Below, in pieces: positions 22,059 through 30,335 of a DNA stretch of 33,457 nt (position 1 is its first letter; every line of letters starts with the position of its first letter). The position numbers and the translations under genes are program-made. This stretch comes from CAZGUH01 sp964529005 (GTDB lineage Bacteria; Actinomycetota; Acidimicrobiia; Acidimicrobiales; Ilumatobacteraceae), in assembly GCA_964529005.1 (NCBI GenBank), contig CAZGUH010000042.1, forward strand, positions 1 to 33,457. The letters run 5' to 3'. A model generated the notes under the pieces. That model saw nothing but the letters and a program-made list of their open reading frames with translations. It ran no database searches and was not told the DNA's origin.

Positions 22059-22819
22059 TCGCGCAGCTCGCGCATCACCGCCGGCACGACGGCGCGCAGG
22101 TACCGACCCAAGCGGACGAACGACCGCCCGCTCGTGCGGAATCGATACGAGATCGGCACCTCGGCGTAGACGAAACCCTTGCCGATGAGATCGAGCGTGA
22201 GCACCTGGGCGTAGTTGTAGTCGTGGACGATCTCGGCGGCCGCCGCGGCGCCGCGCGACAGCGCCCGATAGCCGGTCTGACCGTCGGTGATCGGCTGGCG
22301 CGCCATCCACCGCACCCACCGCGTGAGCACGATGTTGCCGGCGCGGCGGTGGGGGCGCATGTGCTCGATGCGGCCGATGAAGCGGGACCCTGCGACGTAG
22401 TCGGCCCGCCCATCGAGAATCGGCGCGACCAGCTCGGCGAGCTCCTCCGGCGCGTACTCGCCGTCGGCATCGCAGAACGCGATCACGGCAGCGCCGTCGG
22501 CGACGGCGGCAGCCAAACCGGTCCTCACCGCAGCGCCGAGCCCGCGGTTCAGTTCATGCGCGACGACCGTCGCCCCGGCGCGCCGGGCGGTCTCCGCGGT
22601 CGCGTCGGTGGAGCCGTCGTCCACGACCAGGCACCGCGTCGGCATGCCGCACACGGCGCTCGGCAGCCGGGCGATGACGTCGGCCACCCGGGTTTCTTCG
22701 TTGCGTGCCGGCAGCACCAGCGTGACGTGGTCGCCGCGAACGTCGTGGAGCGGGCGCGGCGGCAGTCGCCGCGGCACGCGGGCTCGCAGGGGTGCTCGCC
22801 GAGACGGTGTCGTCGACAT
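22040..22819 (-). CDS. Glycosyltransferase family 2 (dolichyl-phosphate-mannose-synthase-like)
   Basis: A 259-residue GT-A enzyme. Nucleotide-sugar motifs are VTLVLPARNEE (about 32-42), VVDDGSTDAT (65-74) and the metal-binding CDADGEYAPEEL (116-127), followed by GSRFIGRIEHMR, DGQTGYRALSR and a short C-terminal tail without membrane segments. It probably moves a sugar from a nucleotide donor to a lipid phosphate or glycan at the inner membrane face. The basic N-terminus (about 25 residues) may contact membrane. ATG 22819. Alone on its strand, facing the FAD protein gene. Confidence 0.9.
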   Translation of the reverse strand: MSTTPSRRAPLRARVPRRLPPRPLHDVRGDHVTLVLPARNEETRVADVIARLPSAVCGMPTRCLVVDDGSTDATAETARRAGATVVAHELNRGLGAAVRTGLAAAVADGAAVIAFCDADGEYAPEELAELVAPILDGRADYVAGSRFIGRIEHMRPHRRAGNIVLTRWVRWMARQPITDGQTGYRALSRGAAAAAEIVHDYNYAQVLTLDLIGKGFVYAEVPISYRFRTSGRSFVRLGRYLRAVVPAVMRELRDQSSTT

Positions 22820-22865
22820 GCTGCCATCGTCGCACCGTTAAGTCAGCTTTACGAAATGAGGGATC

Positions 22866-22884
22866 GGTGGTTAGCCTCACGGCT
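22866..22884 (+). promoter_or_regulatory. Leaderless promoter with DtxR/IdeR-like partial box before the iron-binding protein
   Basis: GGTGGTTAGCCTCACGGCT carries the GGTTAGCCT core of the IdeR/DtxR box, 11 of 19 positions overall. TAGCCT (22872-22877) is eight bases before ATG 22886, so the box would cover the -10. Confidence 0.4.
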
Positions 22885-22885
22885 C

Positions 22886-23977
22886 ATGTCCCGCTCGCAT
22901 GCACGTCCCCGACGACCGATGGCCCTGGCAGCGGCCCCAGCCCTGGCCGCAGTGCTCGCCCTGGCGGCGTGCGGCGGCGATGACCCGGTCGACACGGGGT
23001 CGTTCCGGTGCGACAGCGTCGATATCGACAAGGTCGGCGGTGAGCTGACGATCTACTCCGGCCGCAACCAGCAGCTCGTCGGACCGCTGCTCAACTGCTT
23101 CGCCGATCGCAGCGGCATCGACGTCACGGTGCAGTACTTCGGTTCGTCCGACGATGCCGCGTTGCAGATCGACGCGGAAGGCGGCGACACGCCGGCGGAC
23201 GTGTTCTTCTCCCAGGCGCCCGGCGCCACCGGATTCCTCCAGAACGGCGGCCGCCTGCTCCCGCTGCCTCAGGAGATCCTCGACAAGGTGCCGGAGGAGT
23301 TCCGCAGCTCCGCCGGTGACTGGGTCGCGACGTCGGCGCGGGTGCGCACGCTGGCCTACAACACGGAGACCGTCGCCCCCGACGACCTGCCGTCGTCGGT
23401 CCTCGAGGTGACCGACGAGAAGTGGAAGGGCAAGATCGGCGTGGCGCCGAGCAACCCCTCGTTCGTCGACTTCGTCAGCGGCATGACCATCGCGTTCGGC
23501 GAGGATGCGACGCTCGAGTTCCTCGAGGGGCTCGTCGCCAACGACGCGCAGATCTTCCCGAACAACGTCGAGATCCTCGATGCGGTCGCCCGCGGTGAGA
23601 TCGAGGTCGGCCTCGTCAACCACTACTACGGGGCGCAGCGCCTCGCCGAGGATCCCGATGCGCCGATCGCCAACCATTTCTTCCCGAAGGGTGACATGGG
23701 CTCGCTGGTGCTGGTGGCCAACGCGGCGATCCTCGACTCTGGTGAGGATCACCTCGAGCAGGCCCAGGCGTTCGTCGACTTCCTGCTGAGCGAAGCGGCG
23801 CAACGGTACTTCGAGCTCGAGACCAAGGAGTACCCGGTCGCCGAAGGGGTGCCTGCCGACCCGTCGCTGCCCGCTCTGGACACCGTCGGGGTGCCGGGCG
23901 AGAACGTCAACGACTTCGGCGATCTGCTGGGCAAGACGGTCGACCTGATCGAGGAGAGCGGCCTCGCCGATGGCTGA
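22886..23977 (+). CDS. Iron(III) ABC transporter substrate-binding lipoprotein
   Basis: A 363-residue lipoprotein of the FbpA/FutA1 type. The signal peptide ends in lipobox LAAC with Cys29. Mature features are LTIYSGRNQQLVGPLL (about 54-69), PADVFFSQAPGA, WKGKIGVAPSN and the paired iron-ligand tyrosines Y247-Y248 in VNHYYGAQR. It binds ferric iron outside the membrane and hands it to the permease encoded by the next gene, whose start overlaps its stop by eight bases. ATG 22886 is chosen because the -10 box is just upstream; ATG 22856 would put that box inside the gene. Probably induced when iron is low. Confidence 0.93.
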   Translation: MSRSHARPRRPMALAAAPALAAVLALAACGGDDPVDTGSFRCDSVDIDKVGGELTIYSGRNQQLVGPLLNCFADRSGIDVTVQYFGSSDDAALQIDAEGGDTPADVFFSQAPGATGFLQNGGRLLPLPQEILDKVPEEFRSSAGDWVATSARVRTLAYNTETVAPDDLPSSVLEVTDEKWKGKIGVAPSNPSFVDFVSGMTIAFGEDATLEFLEGLVANDAQIFPNNVEILDAVARGEIEVGLVNHYYGAQRLAEDPDAPIANHFFPKGDMGSLVLVANAAILDSGEDHLEQAQAFVDFLLSEAAQRYFELETKEYPVAEGVPADPSLPALDTVGVPGENVNDFGDLLGKTVDLIEESGLADG

Positions 23978-25586
23978 GCCGGCGCTCGCCGCTGCACGTG
24001 GCAACGTCGTGCGACAGCGGCCGAGCGCGGCGCGCCCGCTCCCGGTTCCGGGCGCCGCGGCGCTGGGAGGCGCGGCTGCGACCGTCTTCTTCCTGCTGCC
24101 GTTCGCCTACCTCGTGCGACGCGCGGCGGGCGACGCCGGCGACGTGTGGGACGCGATCGCCAGCCGGCGCACCCTCGAGCCGCTGTGGCGCAGTCTCCAA
24201 CTCGTCGTGCTGGTCACGTTCTTCGCAACGGTGCTCGGTGTGGGCATGGCCTGGTTGACGACCCGCACCGACGTCCCCGCCCGGCGGCTGTGGAAGACCG
24301 CTGCGGTGCTCCCGCTCGTCATCCCGTCGTTCGTCGGCGGAGCGGCGCTGATCCTGGCGTTCGAACGCGGTGGGCTCGTCGACGCCTGGACGCCGATCGA
24401 TTCGCTCCCCGATCTGCACGGCCTGCCGGGCGCCGTGATCGTGCTGTCGATGCTCAGCTATCCGTACGTCTTCCTGCCGGTCGCGGCGCGGATGTCGTCG
24501 CTGCCGCCGTCGATGGAGGAGAGCGCCCGGCTGCTCGGCCGATCGCCGATGGCGACATTCCGGACCGTCGTCGTGCCGCAGTGCCGCGCCGCCATCGGCG
24601 CGGGCGCGATCCTGGTCGCGCTGTACACCGCGAGCGATTTCGGCGGCGTCCAGTTCGTCGGGTACGACACGCTGACGCGCCGGCTGTTCACCAACCAGCT
24701 GCGTCGCCCAGAGGTGGCGACGGCGATGGGTCTGGTGCTGGCCGCCGTCGCACTGGCGTTGGCGCTGGTCGAGCGGGCGATCGTGTCGCGGACCGCGGGT
24801 ACCGCCGGCGTCGGGTCCCGCCGCGCGCTCGTCGTGCCGCTCGGGCGTTGGCGCTGGCCCGCGCTCGCCGCGATCGTGGCGGTGCTCGGCGGAGCGCTGG
24901 TCGCGCCCGTCACCGTGCTGGCGTACTGGGTGGTCAACGGTGTCCGCAACGGGGCCACGCGCAGCTACGCCTCCGACCTCTGGACGCCGACGATCGGCTC
25001 GTTGATGTCGGGGCTGGCGGCCGCGGCGGCGTGCGTCGTGCTGGTCCTGCCGCTGGCGATCTTCATCGAACGCCATCGCTCGCGGGCATCCCGACTCGCC
25101 GCGCTTCTGGTCGTGGCCGGCTTCGCCCTGCCGGGCCTCGTCACCGCGTTCGCGCTGGTCACCTGGGCGCGCGGCAGCTCGCTGTATCAGACGTTCCCGT
25201 TGCTCGTCGCGGGCTACGTGCTGCACTTCGGCGGCCAGGCGCTGCGGGCCAGTCAGGCAGCCGTCGCCGGTGTGCCGCTACGCGTCGGTGAAGCCGCCCG
25301 CCTGCTCGGCGTGCCCTGGTGGAAGCGGCTGTGGCGCGTCGAGCTGCCGCTGATGGCGCCGGGGCTGGTCGCGGGTGGCGGCCTGGTGCTGCTCTCGGTG
25401 CTCAAGGAGCTGCCGATCACGCTCGTCCTGCGGCCGCTCGAATACGAGACGCTCGCGCTGCGCATCAACTCGACGTACGAGAACGCCCTGCGCGTCGACG
25501 CCGGTCTGTCGGCGCTGGTGCTGCTGGCGCTGTCCGCCGTGCTCACGTGGGTGCTGGTCGTGCGCCGGATGGAGCACCTCGCATGA
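23970..25586 (+). CDS. Iron(III) ABC transporter permease (two fused domains)
   Basis: A 538-residue integral membrane protein with about 12 membrane segments in two homologous halves, as in FbpB. Each half holds the EAA loop that contacts the ATPase: EESARLLGRSPMATFRTVV (about 188-206) and GEAARLLGVPWWKRLWRVEL (about 430-449). It forms the channel for iron brought by the binding protein. ATG 23970 overlaps the preceding gene by eight bases, and its TGA overlaps the epimerase start (ATGA), so three genes are coupled. The partner ATPase is the gene at 19495. Confidence 0.93.
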   Translation: MAEPALAAARGNVVRQRPSAARPLPVPGAAALGGAAATVFFLLPFAYLVRRAAGDAGDVWDAIASRRTLEPLWRSLQLVVLVTFFATVLGVGMAWLTTRTDVPARRLWKTAAVLPLVIPSFVGGAALILAFERGGLVDAWTPIDSLPDLHGLPGAVIVLSMLSYPYVFLPVAARMSSLPPSMEESARLLGRSPMATFRTVVVPQCRAAIGAGAILVALYTASDFGGVQFVGYDTLTRRLFTNQLRRPEVATAMGLVLAAVALALALVERAIVSRTAGTAGVGSRRALVVPLGRWRWPALAAIVAVLGGALVAPVTVLAYWVVNGVRNGATRSYASDLWTPTIGSLMSGLAAAAACVVLVLPLAIFIERHRSRASRLAALLVVAGFALPGLVTAFALVTWARGSSLYQTFPLLVAGYVLHFGGQALRASQAAVAGVPLRVGEAARLLGVPWWKRLWRVELPLMAPGLVAGGGLVLLSVLKELPITLVLRPLEYETLALRINSTYENALRVDAGLSALVLLALSAVLTWVLVVRRMEHLA

Positions 25587-26518
25587 CCGGCCCTGTCGTC
25601 GTCACCGGATCGTCCGGGTTCATCGGCGATCACCTCGTCGCCGCGCTGGCCGCACGCGGCGACGACGTGATCGCGATCGATCGACGCCCGTCGCCGCGCA
25701 GCATCGACGGCGTCGAGCGCATCACCGCAGAGCTCACTGACGACGACGAGCGCGTGGTCTGGGCGATGCGCAGCGCGAGCGCGGTGCTGCACCTGGCGGG
25801 CTGTCCTGGAGTGCGCGACACGTCACCGGACATCGACGAGCGCCGGCGGCGCGACAACGTCGAGGCTGCCGAAGTGGTCATGGATCGGGCGCCGTTGTCC
25901 GTGCCCGTGGTGATGACGTCGTCGTCGTCCGTCTACGGCGGCGCCCGCGCCGGGCGGCCGAGCCGTGAGACCGACCCCCTCTGTCCCGTCGGCGGGTATG
26001 CGCTCTCGAAGGCCCAGGCCGAGCGTGCCTGCGCCAGCCGCGCCGAGCGCGGTGGGCTCGTCGGGCTCGTGCGACCGTTCACGGTCATCGGTCCCGGCCA
26101 GCGTTCCGACATGGCGCTCAGCCGGTGGATCGACCAGGCCCGGCGCGGCGAGCCGCTGACGGTGTACGGATCGCTGGCCCGCACGCGCGATGTCACCGCG
26201 GTCGATCAGGTCGTGCGGGCTCTCCTGACGATGGTCGACGTGCTCACGATCTCCGACGGGGGCGGGCCGCTCGTCGTCAACGTCGGCTCCGGGCGTCCGG
26301 CGTCGCTGGCCGAGATGGTCGCCGCGGTGCACGAATGCGTCGCGGCGACCGGCATCGAGCTGGTCACGGCCCCGGTGCCGGAACCGACCGACACGTGGGC
26401 CGACACCGAGCGCTGCCGTGAGATCCTGGGGTTCGTGCCCACCACCGACCTGCGTGCCGTGGTCCAGGCGATGGCCCGGGGCGCGACCCCACGCCCGCTC
26501 GTCCCGGCCTCCGTGTGA
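25583..26518 (+). CDS. NAD-dependent epimerase/dehydratase (extended SDR)
   Basis: A 311-residue Rossmann enzyme. Nucleotide-binding TGSSGFIGDHLV (about 8-19), VLHLAGCPGVR, the catalytic triad Ser (MTSSSSVYGG) with YALSKAQAER (Y-x3-K) and the extended-SDR segment VRPFTVIGPGQRSDM are present. It likely modifies a nucleotide sugar. It is coupled to the iron permease by ATGA overlap, though the functions differ; perhaps it serves envelope synthesis with the glycosyltransferase and FAD protein nearby. The product is not predictable. Confidence 0.9.
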   Translation: MTGPVVVTGSSGFIGDHLVAALAARGDDVIAIDRRPSPRSIDGVERITAELTDDDERVVWAMRSASAVLHLAGCPGVRDTSPDIDERRRRDNVEAAEVVMDRAPLSVPVVMTSSSSVYGGARAGRPSRETDPLCPVGGYALSKAQAERACASRAERGGLVGLVRPFTVIGPGQRSDMALSRWIDQARRGEPLTVYGSLARTRDVTAVDQVVRALLTMVDVLTISDGGGPLVVNVGSGRPASLAEMVAAVHECVAATGIELVTAPVPEPTDTWADTERCREILGFVPTTDLRAVVQAMARGATPRPLVPASV

Positions 26519-26543
26519 CGCCGAAGGCCGCCTTATTCCGGCC

Positions 26544-27050
26544 ATGACCGGTGAGGAACTCGTCGACATCGTCGACGTCGACGACGTCGTGGTCGCCGTG
26601 GCGACCAGGCGGCGGATGCGCGCCGAACGCCTGCGGCACCGCACCGTCGGCATCGCTGTCGTCGACCGCCGGGGTCGGCTGCTGATCCACCGCCGCAGCA
26701 TGGCCAAGGACGCGTGGCCCGGGTGGTGGGACGTCGCCGCGGGCGGGGTCGTCGCCGCCGGGGAGGACTACGAGACCGCGGCCCGGCGCGAGCTGGCCGA
26801 GGAGCTCGGGATCACGGGGGTCGACCTCGAGCTGGTCGGCGACGGGCAGTACGAGGACGAGTCGGTCGCCGTCAACGGCCGTTGCTACCGCATCGTGCAC
26901 GAAGGCCCCTTCGCCTTCGCCGACGGCGAGGTGACCGAAGTGCGCTGGGTGACGCGTGAGGAGTTGCAGGCGATGGCGGCCGAGCACAGATTCCTTCCCG
27001 ACAGCTGGGCGATGATGCTGCCGTTGCTCGGTTTCGCTCCGAGCGCCTGA
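26544..27050 (+). CDS. NUDIX hydrolase, IPP-isomerase-like
   Basis: A 168-residue NUDIX protein. It has GEELVDIVDVDD and RMRAERLRHRTVGIAVVD, the N-terminal strand pattern of the YfcD/IPP-isomerase-like branch, and a complete NUDIX box at about 68-90 (GVVAAGEDYETAARRELAEELG). The isomerase catalytic Cys is not seen, so hydrolysis is likelier than isomerisation. ATG 26544 gives the usual family length. It lies 25 bases after the epimerase gene and may be co-transcribed. Confidence 0.9.
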   Translation: MTGEELVDIVDVDDVVVAVATRRRMRAERLRHRTVGIAVVDRRGRLLIHRRSMAKDAWPGWWDVAAGGVVAAGEDYETAARRELAEELGITGVDLELVGDGQYEDESVAVNGRCYRIVHEGPFAFADGEVTEVRWVTREELQAMAAEHRFLPDSWAMMLPLLGFAPSA

Positions 27051-27143
27051 GACGGTCCGCCGGCGCGCTTCCGCCGCCGGGCGCCGGGCGCACACATTCC
27101 TCTGCGACCTGCACGCATCCCCCAGGAGAACAGGAGCAGAGCC

Positions 27144-27419
27144 ATGTCCGCATCGATGTTCGGAGCCAATCCCGAAGAGCTCGCCGCGCTGGGCCGAACC
27201 TTGACGGCACAGATCGACACGATCAACTCGGTGGTCTCCACCGTGTCGTCGGTGCTCAACGGCACCACGTGGGTGGGTCCGGCCCGCGAGCAGTTCGAGA
27301 ACGACTGGCGAACGTCGTTCACGTCCGCGCTCGGCCGGCTCAACGAGGCGTTCGACGCTGCGGGCCGCGACTGCGTCGCCCGATCGCAGGAGCTCCAGCG
27401 GGTGATGGGCGTGCGCTGA
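27144..27419 (+). CDS. WXG100-type small helical protein
   Basis: A 91-residue protein with the WXG100 layout: helix (NPEELAALGRTLTAQIDTIN), a W-V-G turn at about 43-45 (TTWVGPAREQFENDW) and a second helix. Such proteins are usually exported as dimers by type VII (ESX) machinery, but no EccC/EccD genes lie in this window and it has no second WXG100 gene beside it. The C-terminal YxxxD/E export motif is not apparent. AGGAGCAGAGCC precedes ATG 27144. It may be a cytosolic WXG100-like protein or use an ESX system elsewhere. Confidence 0.8.
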   Translation: MSASMFGANPEELAALGRTLTAQIDTINSVVSTVSSVLNGTTWVGPAREQFENDWRTSFTSALGRLNEAFDAAGRDCVARSQELQRVMGVR

Positions 27420-27431
27420 GGGCGTCCGCTG

Positions 27432-27460
27432 GACAGGGATGGAGGCCTACCATCCCTGTC
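27432..27460 (+). promoter_or_regulatory. 11-bp perfect hairpin overlapping a leaderless promoter
   Basis: GACAGGGATGG (27432-27442) and CCATCCCTGTC (27450-27460) are exact inverse copies around a seven-base loop, and the right arm ends at the base before GTG 27461. TACCAT (27448-27453) inside it would be a -10 seven bases from the start. It may be a terminator for the WXG100 gene, an operator, or both. No T-run. Confidence 0.6.
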
Positions 27461-27712
27461 GTGCTTCACCTGGAGTTCACGATCGAGCCGTTCGTCGAGG
27501 GCCATCCCGGCCCTCACGTCACCGCCGCCGTCGAGGCGGTCGAGACGCACGGCGGGGTCGTCGAGTTCGGGCCGTTCAGCTCGACGTGCGCTGCGCCAGT
27601 CGACGAGATGCCCGGCCTCGTCGCGTCGTTGCTCCAAGCGGCCTTCGCCAACGGGGCCACGCACATCAGCATGCACGTTGAGCGGCGGCCCGAGACCGAG
27701 GGTCAGCCGTGA
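27461..27712 (+). CDS. Thiamine-binding YkoF/MTH1187-like protein
   Basis: An 83-residue ferredoxin-like domain: LEFTIEPFVEGHPGPHVTAA, AVETHGGVVEFGPFSSTC and GATHISMHVERR, the pattern of the thiamine-binding (YkoF / MTH1187) family. It may bind thiamine or hydroxymethylpyrimidine in the cytosol, though several family members have no proven ligand. GTG 27461 directly follows the hairpin, leaving no ribosome site, which fits a leaderless message. GTGA overlap links it to the next gene. Confidence 0.8.
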   Translation: MLHLEFTIEPFVEGHPGPHVTAAVEAVETHGGVVEFGPFSSTCAAPVDEMPGLVASLLQAAFANGATHISMHVERRPETEGQP

Positions 27713-28071
27713 CCCTTCCCCGCCACCCTCTCGTCCTGGCGGTGCGTCCGGCGTTCGAAGCGCTCGGCGCCACCCTGGTCGGGCCGGACGAGCGTCAATC
27801 GGGCGACGTGCCGCTCATGTGGGAGGGAGCGGTGGTCGCCGCGGTGCGCATGCCGCGCCTGCACGGCGCGCTGGACCGCTTGATCGAGGGCGTGGAGCGG
27901 GAAGTGGGCGGCAAGCTGGCAGAGCTGCCGCGTGAAGACAAGCAGCGGGCGATCCGGCTCCTCGACGAGCGTGGCGCGTTCATCCTGCGCCGCGCCGTCG
28001 AGGACGTCGCCGACGCGATGGGCGTCTCGCGGATCACCGTCTACAACTACCTGAACGCTCTGCACCGATGA
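27709..28071 (+). CDS. YheO/DauR-type HTH protein
   Basis: A 120-residue protein whose C-terminus (about 80-118) is an HTH_22-type domain: RLLDERGAFILRRAVEDVAD followed by MGVSRITVYNYLNAL. The family normally has an N-terminal PAS-like YheO domain; here the first 75 residues are shorter and only loosely like it (HPLVLAVRPAFEALGATLVG). It may be a compact transcription factor. Start GTG 27709 overlaps the stop of the thiamine-binding-type gene, so it may sense a related ligand; that is inference. Confidence 0.75.
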   Translation: MTLPRHPLVLAVRPAFEALGATLVGPDERQSGDVPLMWEGAVVAAVRMPRLHGALDRLIEGVEREVGGKLAELPREDKQRAIRLLDERGAFILRRAVEDVADAMGVSRITVYNYLNALHR

Positions 28072-28084
28072 ACGCTCGCCCGCG

Positions 28085-29338
28085 ATGAGCCGCCCGATGC
28101 CGCTGCGCACCGAGCGCATGTGCATCGATGCCCTGCGCCCCGACGACATCGCCACGATCGTCGCCTACCGCAACGATCCCGAGGTCAGCCAGCACCAGGC
28201 ATGGCCGTTGCCGTTCACCGCCGAGATGGCCGCTCGGCTGGTCGCCGAGGCCGGCGGGCCGCTGCTGTCCGACGGCGGCCAGTTCGCCATGCGCCTGACG
28301 AACGGCGACGGCCCGCCCACCATGGTCGGCGACGTGATGGTGCGCACGAGCCGCCGCAACGACCACGTCCGTGAGCTCGGCATCACCCTCAGCAGGCCGG
28401 CGTGGGGCAAGGGCTACGCCACCGAGGCGCTCACCGCCGTGCTCGACGCGCTGTTCGACGACGCCCGGGTGGAGAAGGTTCTCGCCCATGTGTTCAGCGC
28501 CAACGATCCCAGCTTGCGGCTGTTCGAGCGGCTCGGGTTCGCGGCCGAGGGACGGCTGGCGGCGGCGTTGCGCGATCGCAACGGCGAGGTCCGTGACGAG
28601 GTTCTCTTCGGCATCACGCGGGCCCGCTGGCGGCCGGCGACGCGCTTCGACGTCGTCGCCTTCGACGCCGACGACACGCTGTGGCACAGCGAGGACGGCT
28701 TCCACGACGTCGAGCGGCTGTTCGACCGCCTCGTCGGACCGCACGCGCCACACGGCGTCGACGTCGCCGCGGCGCTCACCGCTACCGAGCGCAAGAACCT
28801 CGCCGCGTTCGGCTATGGGGTCAAGTCGTTCACGCTGTCGATGGTCGAGGCTGCAATCACGGTGACGTCGGGGTCCGTGCCGACGGACGTGATCGCCCGT
28901 CTCGTCGACGCAGGCCGCGAGCTGTTGCTGTCGCCCGTGCGCCTGCTCGACGGCGTGCCGGACGTGCTGGAAGCGGCGGGCCGTGACCACCGCCTCGTGC
29001 TGATCACGAAGGGCGATCTGATCCACCAGAACCACAAGGTCACCACGTCGGGCATCGCCCACCACTTCGAGCAGGTGGAGATCGTGCTCGAGAAGGACCC
29101 GGAGACCTACCAGCGCATCGTCGACCGCCTCGGCGTGCGGCCCGAGCGGTTCTGCATGGTGGGCAACTCGGTGCGCAGCGACGTGCTGCCGGTGCTGTCG
29201 ATCGGCGCCCACGCCGTGCACGTGCCCTACCCGATCACGTGGGCGCTCGAGCGGGTCGACGAGCACTCGCACCAGTTCGACGTGTTGACCACGCTGCGCG
29301 ACCTCGTGCCCTGGTTGTCCGGCGAAGCGCCGAGCTAG
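28085..29338 (+). CDS. GNAT acetyltransferase - HAD hydrolase fusion
   Basis: A 417-residue protein with two catalytic domains. Residues 1 to about 182 are a RimJ/RimL-like GNAT domain: LRTERMCIDALRPDD, then the acetyl-CoA loop SRPAWGKGYATEAL (about 103-116) and SANDPSLRLFERLGF. Residues about 188-417 are a HAD phosphatase: motif I FDADDTLW with nucleophile D194 and D196, motif II T308 in LVLITKGD, motif III K337 in LEKDPETY and motif IV MVGNSVRSDVLP with D366. The linker is only about five residues. All HAD residues are intact; GNAT looks whole. Substrates are unknown. Its TAG stop shares the palindrome CTAG with the stop of the convergent coaA. Confidence 0.88.
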   Translation: MSRPMPLRTERMCIDALRPDDIATIVAYRNDPEVSQHQAWPLPFTAEMAARLVAEAGGPLLSDGGQFAMRLTNGDGPPTMVGDVMVRTSRRNDHVRELGITLSRPAWGKGYATEALTAVLDALFDDARVEKVLAHVFSANDPSLRLFERLGFAAEGRLAAALRDRNGEVRDEVLFGITRARWRPATRFDVVAFDADDTLWHSEDGFHDVERLFDRLVGPHAPHGVDVAAALTATERKNLAAFGYGVKSFTLSMVEAAITVTSGSVPTDVIARLVDAGRELLLSPVRLLDGVPDVLEAAGRDHRLVLITKGDLIHQNHKVTTSGIAHHFEQVEIVLEKDPETYQRIVDRLGVRPERFCMVGNSVRSDVLPVLSIGAHAVHVPYPITWALERVDEHSHQFDVLTTLRDLVPWLSGEAPS

Positions 29339-30267
29339 AGCTTGCGGAGCCAGACCTCGGTCACGCGGTGGTCGGCGCCCTTGCGCAACTGGAGCGACGC
29401 CCGGTTGCGCGTCGGCAGGATGTTGTCGCGCAGGTTCAATCCATTGATGTCGCGCCAGATCGACCGCGCGGTCTCCACCGCCTCGTCCGGACCCAGCTGG
29501 GCGAAGTGGCGGAAGTAGCTGTCGGGGTTCGTGAACACGGTCTCGCGCAACGTGAGGAAGCGCTCGATGTACCACTGCTCGATGTGGGCTTCGTCGGCGT
29601 CGATGTAGATGCTGAAATCGAAGTAGTCGCTGACGAACTCGTGCGCCACGGTGCCCATCTGGAGCACGTTGAGGCCTTCCAGGATCACGATGTCGGGGCT
29701 GCGGACGACGACCTCCTCGCCGGGCACGATGTCGTAGACCACGTGGCTGTAGACCGGTGCCGACACCGACTCGGCGCCGCTCTTCAAGGCCCGCAGGAAC
29801 TGGAGCAGCCGCCGGGTGTCGTAGCTCTCGGGGAACCCCTTGCGGTGCATCATGTCGCGGTCGATGAGCACGCTGTTGGGGTGGAGGAACCCGTCGGTGG
29901 TGATCAGGTCGACGCGTGGGTGGTCGGGCCAGCGCTTCAGCAACGCCTGCAAGATGCGGGCGAACGTGCTCTTGCCGACCGCCACGCTCCCGGCGACACC
30001 GATCACGTACGGGACCTTCGGCGCCATCGTTCCGAGGAACGTCGCCGACACCTTGTGCAGGTTCTGGGTCGCTGACACGTAGAGGTTCACCAAGCGCGTC
30101 AGCGGCAGGTAGATCGCGACGACCTCGTCGAGGTCGATGCGCTCGTTGATGCCGCGCAGCGCCTGGAGCTCCGGCTCGCGGATCGTGAGCGGGGTGGCGG
30201 CCCGGAGGGCAGCCCACGCTTCGCGGTCGAACGTGATGTAGCGGCCCTCACCGTCACCGACGTGCAC
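29335..30267 (-). CDS. coaA: Pantothenate kinase, type I
   Basis: A 310-residue ATP-dependent kinase that phosphorylates pantothenate, the committed step of coenzyme A synthesis. P-loop GVAGSVAVGKST (about 90-101) is followed by VDLITTDGFLHPN, MHRKGFPESYD, PVYSHVVYDIV and ILEGLNVLQ, all signature parts of bacterial CoaA. E. coli CoaA is of similar length (316). GTG 30267 is chosen because it gives the normal length and has TAGCGT eight bases upstream; GTG 30303 would add 12 residues without similarity. The cluster of acyl-CoA catabolic genes in the same window makes demand for CoA plausible, but the locus is separate. Confidence 0.95.
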   Translation of the reverse strand: MHVGDGEGRYITFDREAWAALRAATPLTIREPELQALRGINERIDLDEVVAIYLPLTRLVNLYVSATQNLHKVSATFLGTMAPKVPYVIGVAGSVAVGKSTFARILQALLKRWPDHPRVDLITTDGFLHPNSVLIDRDMMHRKGFPESYDTRRLLQFLRALKSGAESVSAPVYSHVVYDIVPGEEVVVRSPDIVILEGLNVLQMGTVAHEFVSDYFDFSIYIDADEAHIEQWYIERFLTLRETVFTNPDSYFRHFAQLGPDEAVETARSIWRDINGLNLRDNILPTRNRASLQLRKGADHRVTEVWLRKL

Positions 30268-30275
30268 GAACGGTG

Positions 30276-30281
30276 ACGCTA
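30276..30281 (-). promoter_or_regulatory. Putative leaderless -10 box of coaA
   Basis: Minus-strand TAGCGT, eight bases before GTG 30267, in the 68-bp gap shared with the divergent DNA methyltransferase gene. Confidence 0.45.
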
Positions 30282-30335
30282 GGACCTGCCGGCTTCGCGG
30301 CACCAACCGGGCGCAGCGGCGGCCCGCGGGCGATC

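Noticed and set aside
28034..30217. Very long open frame (over 700 codons) on the minus strand opposite the GNAT-HAD gene and in another frame of coaA
   Set aside because: It is rich in Arg, His, Gly and Pro, has no family resemblance, and mirrors codon bias of the real genes in high-GC DNA.
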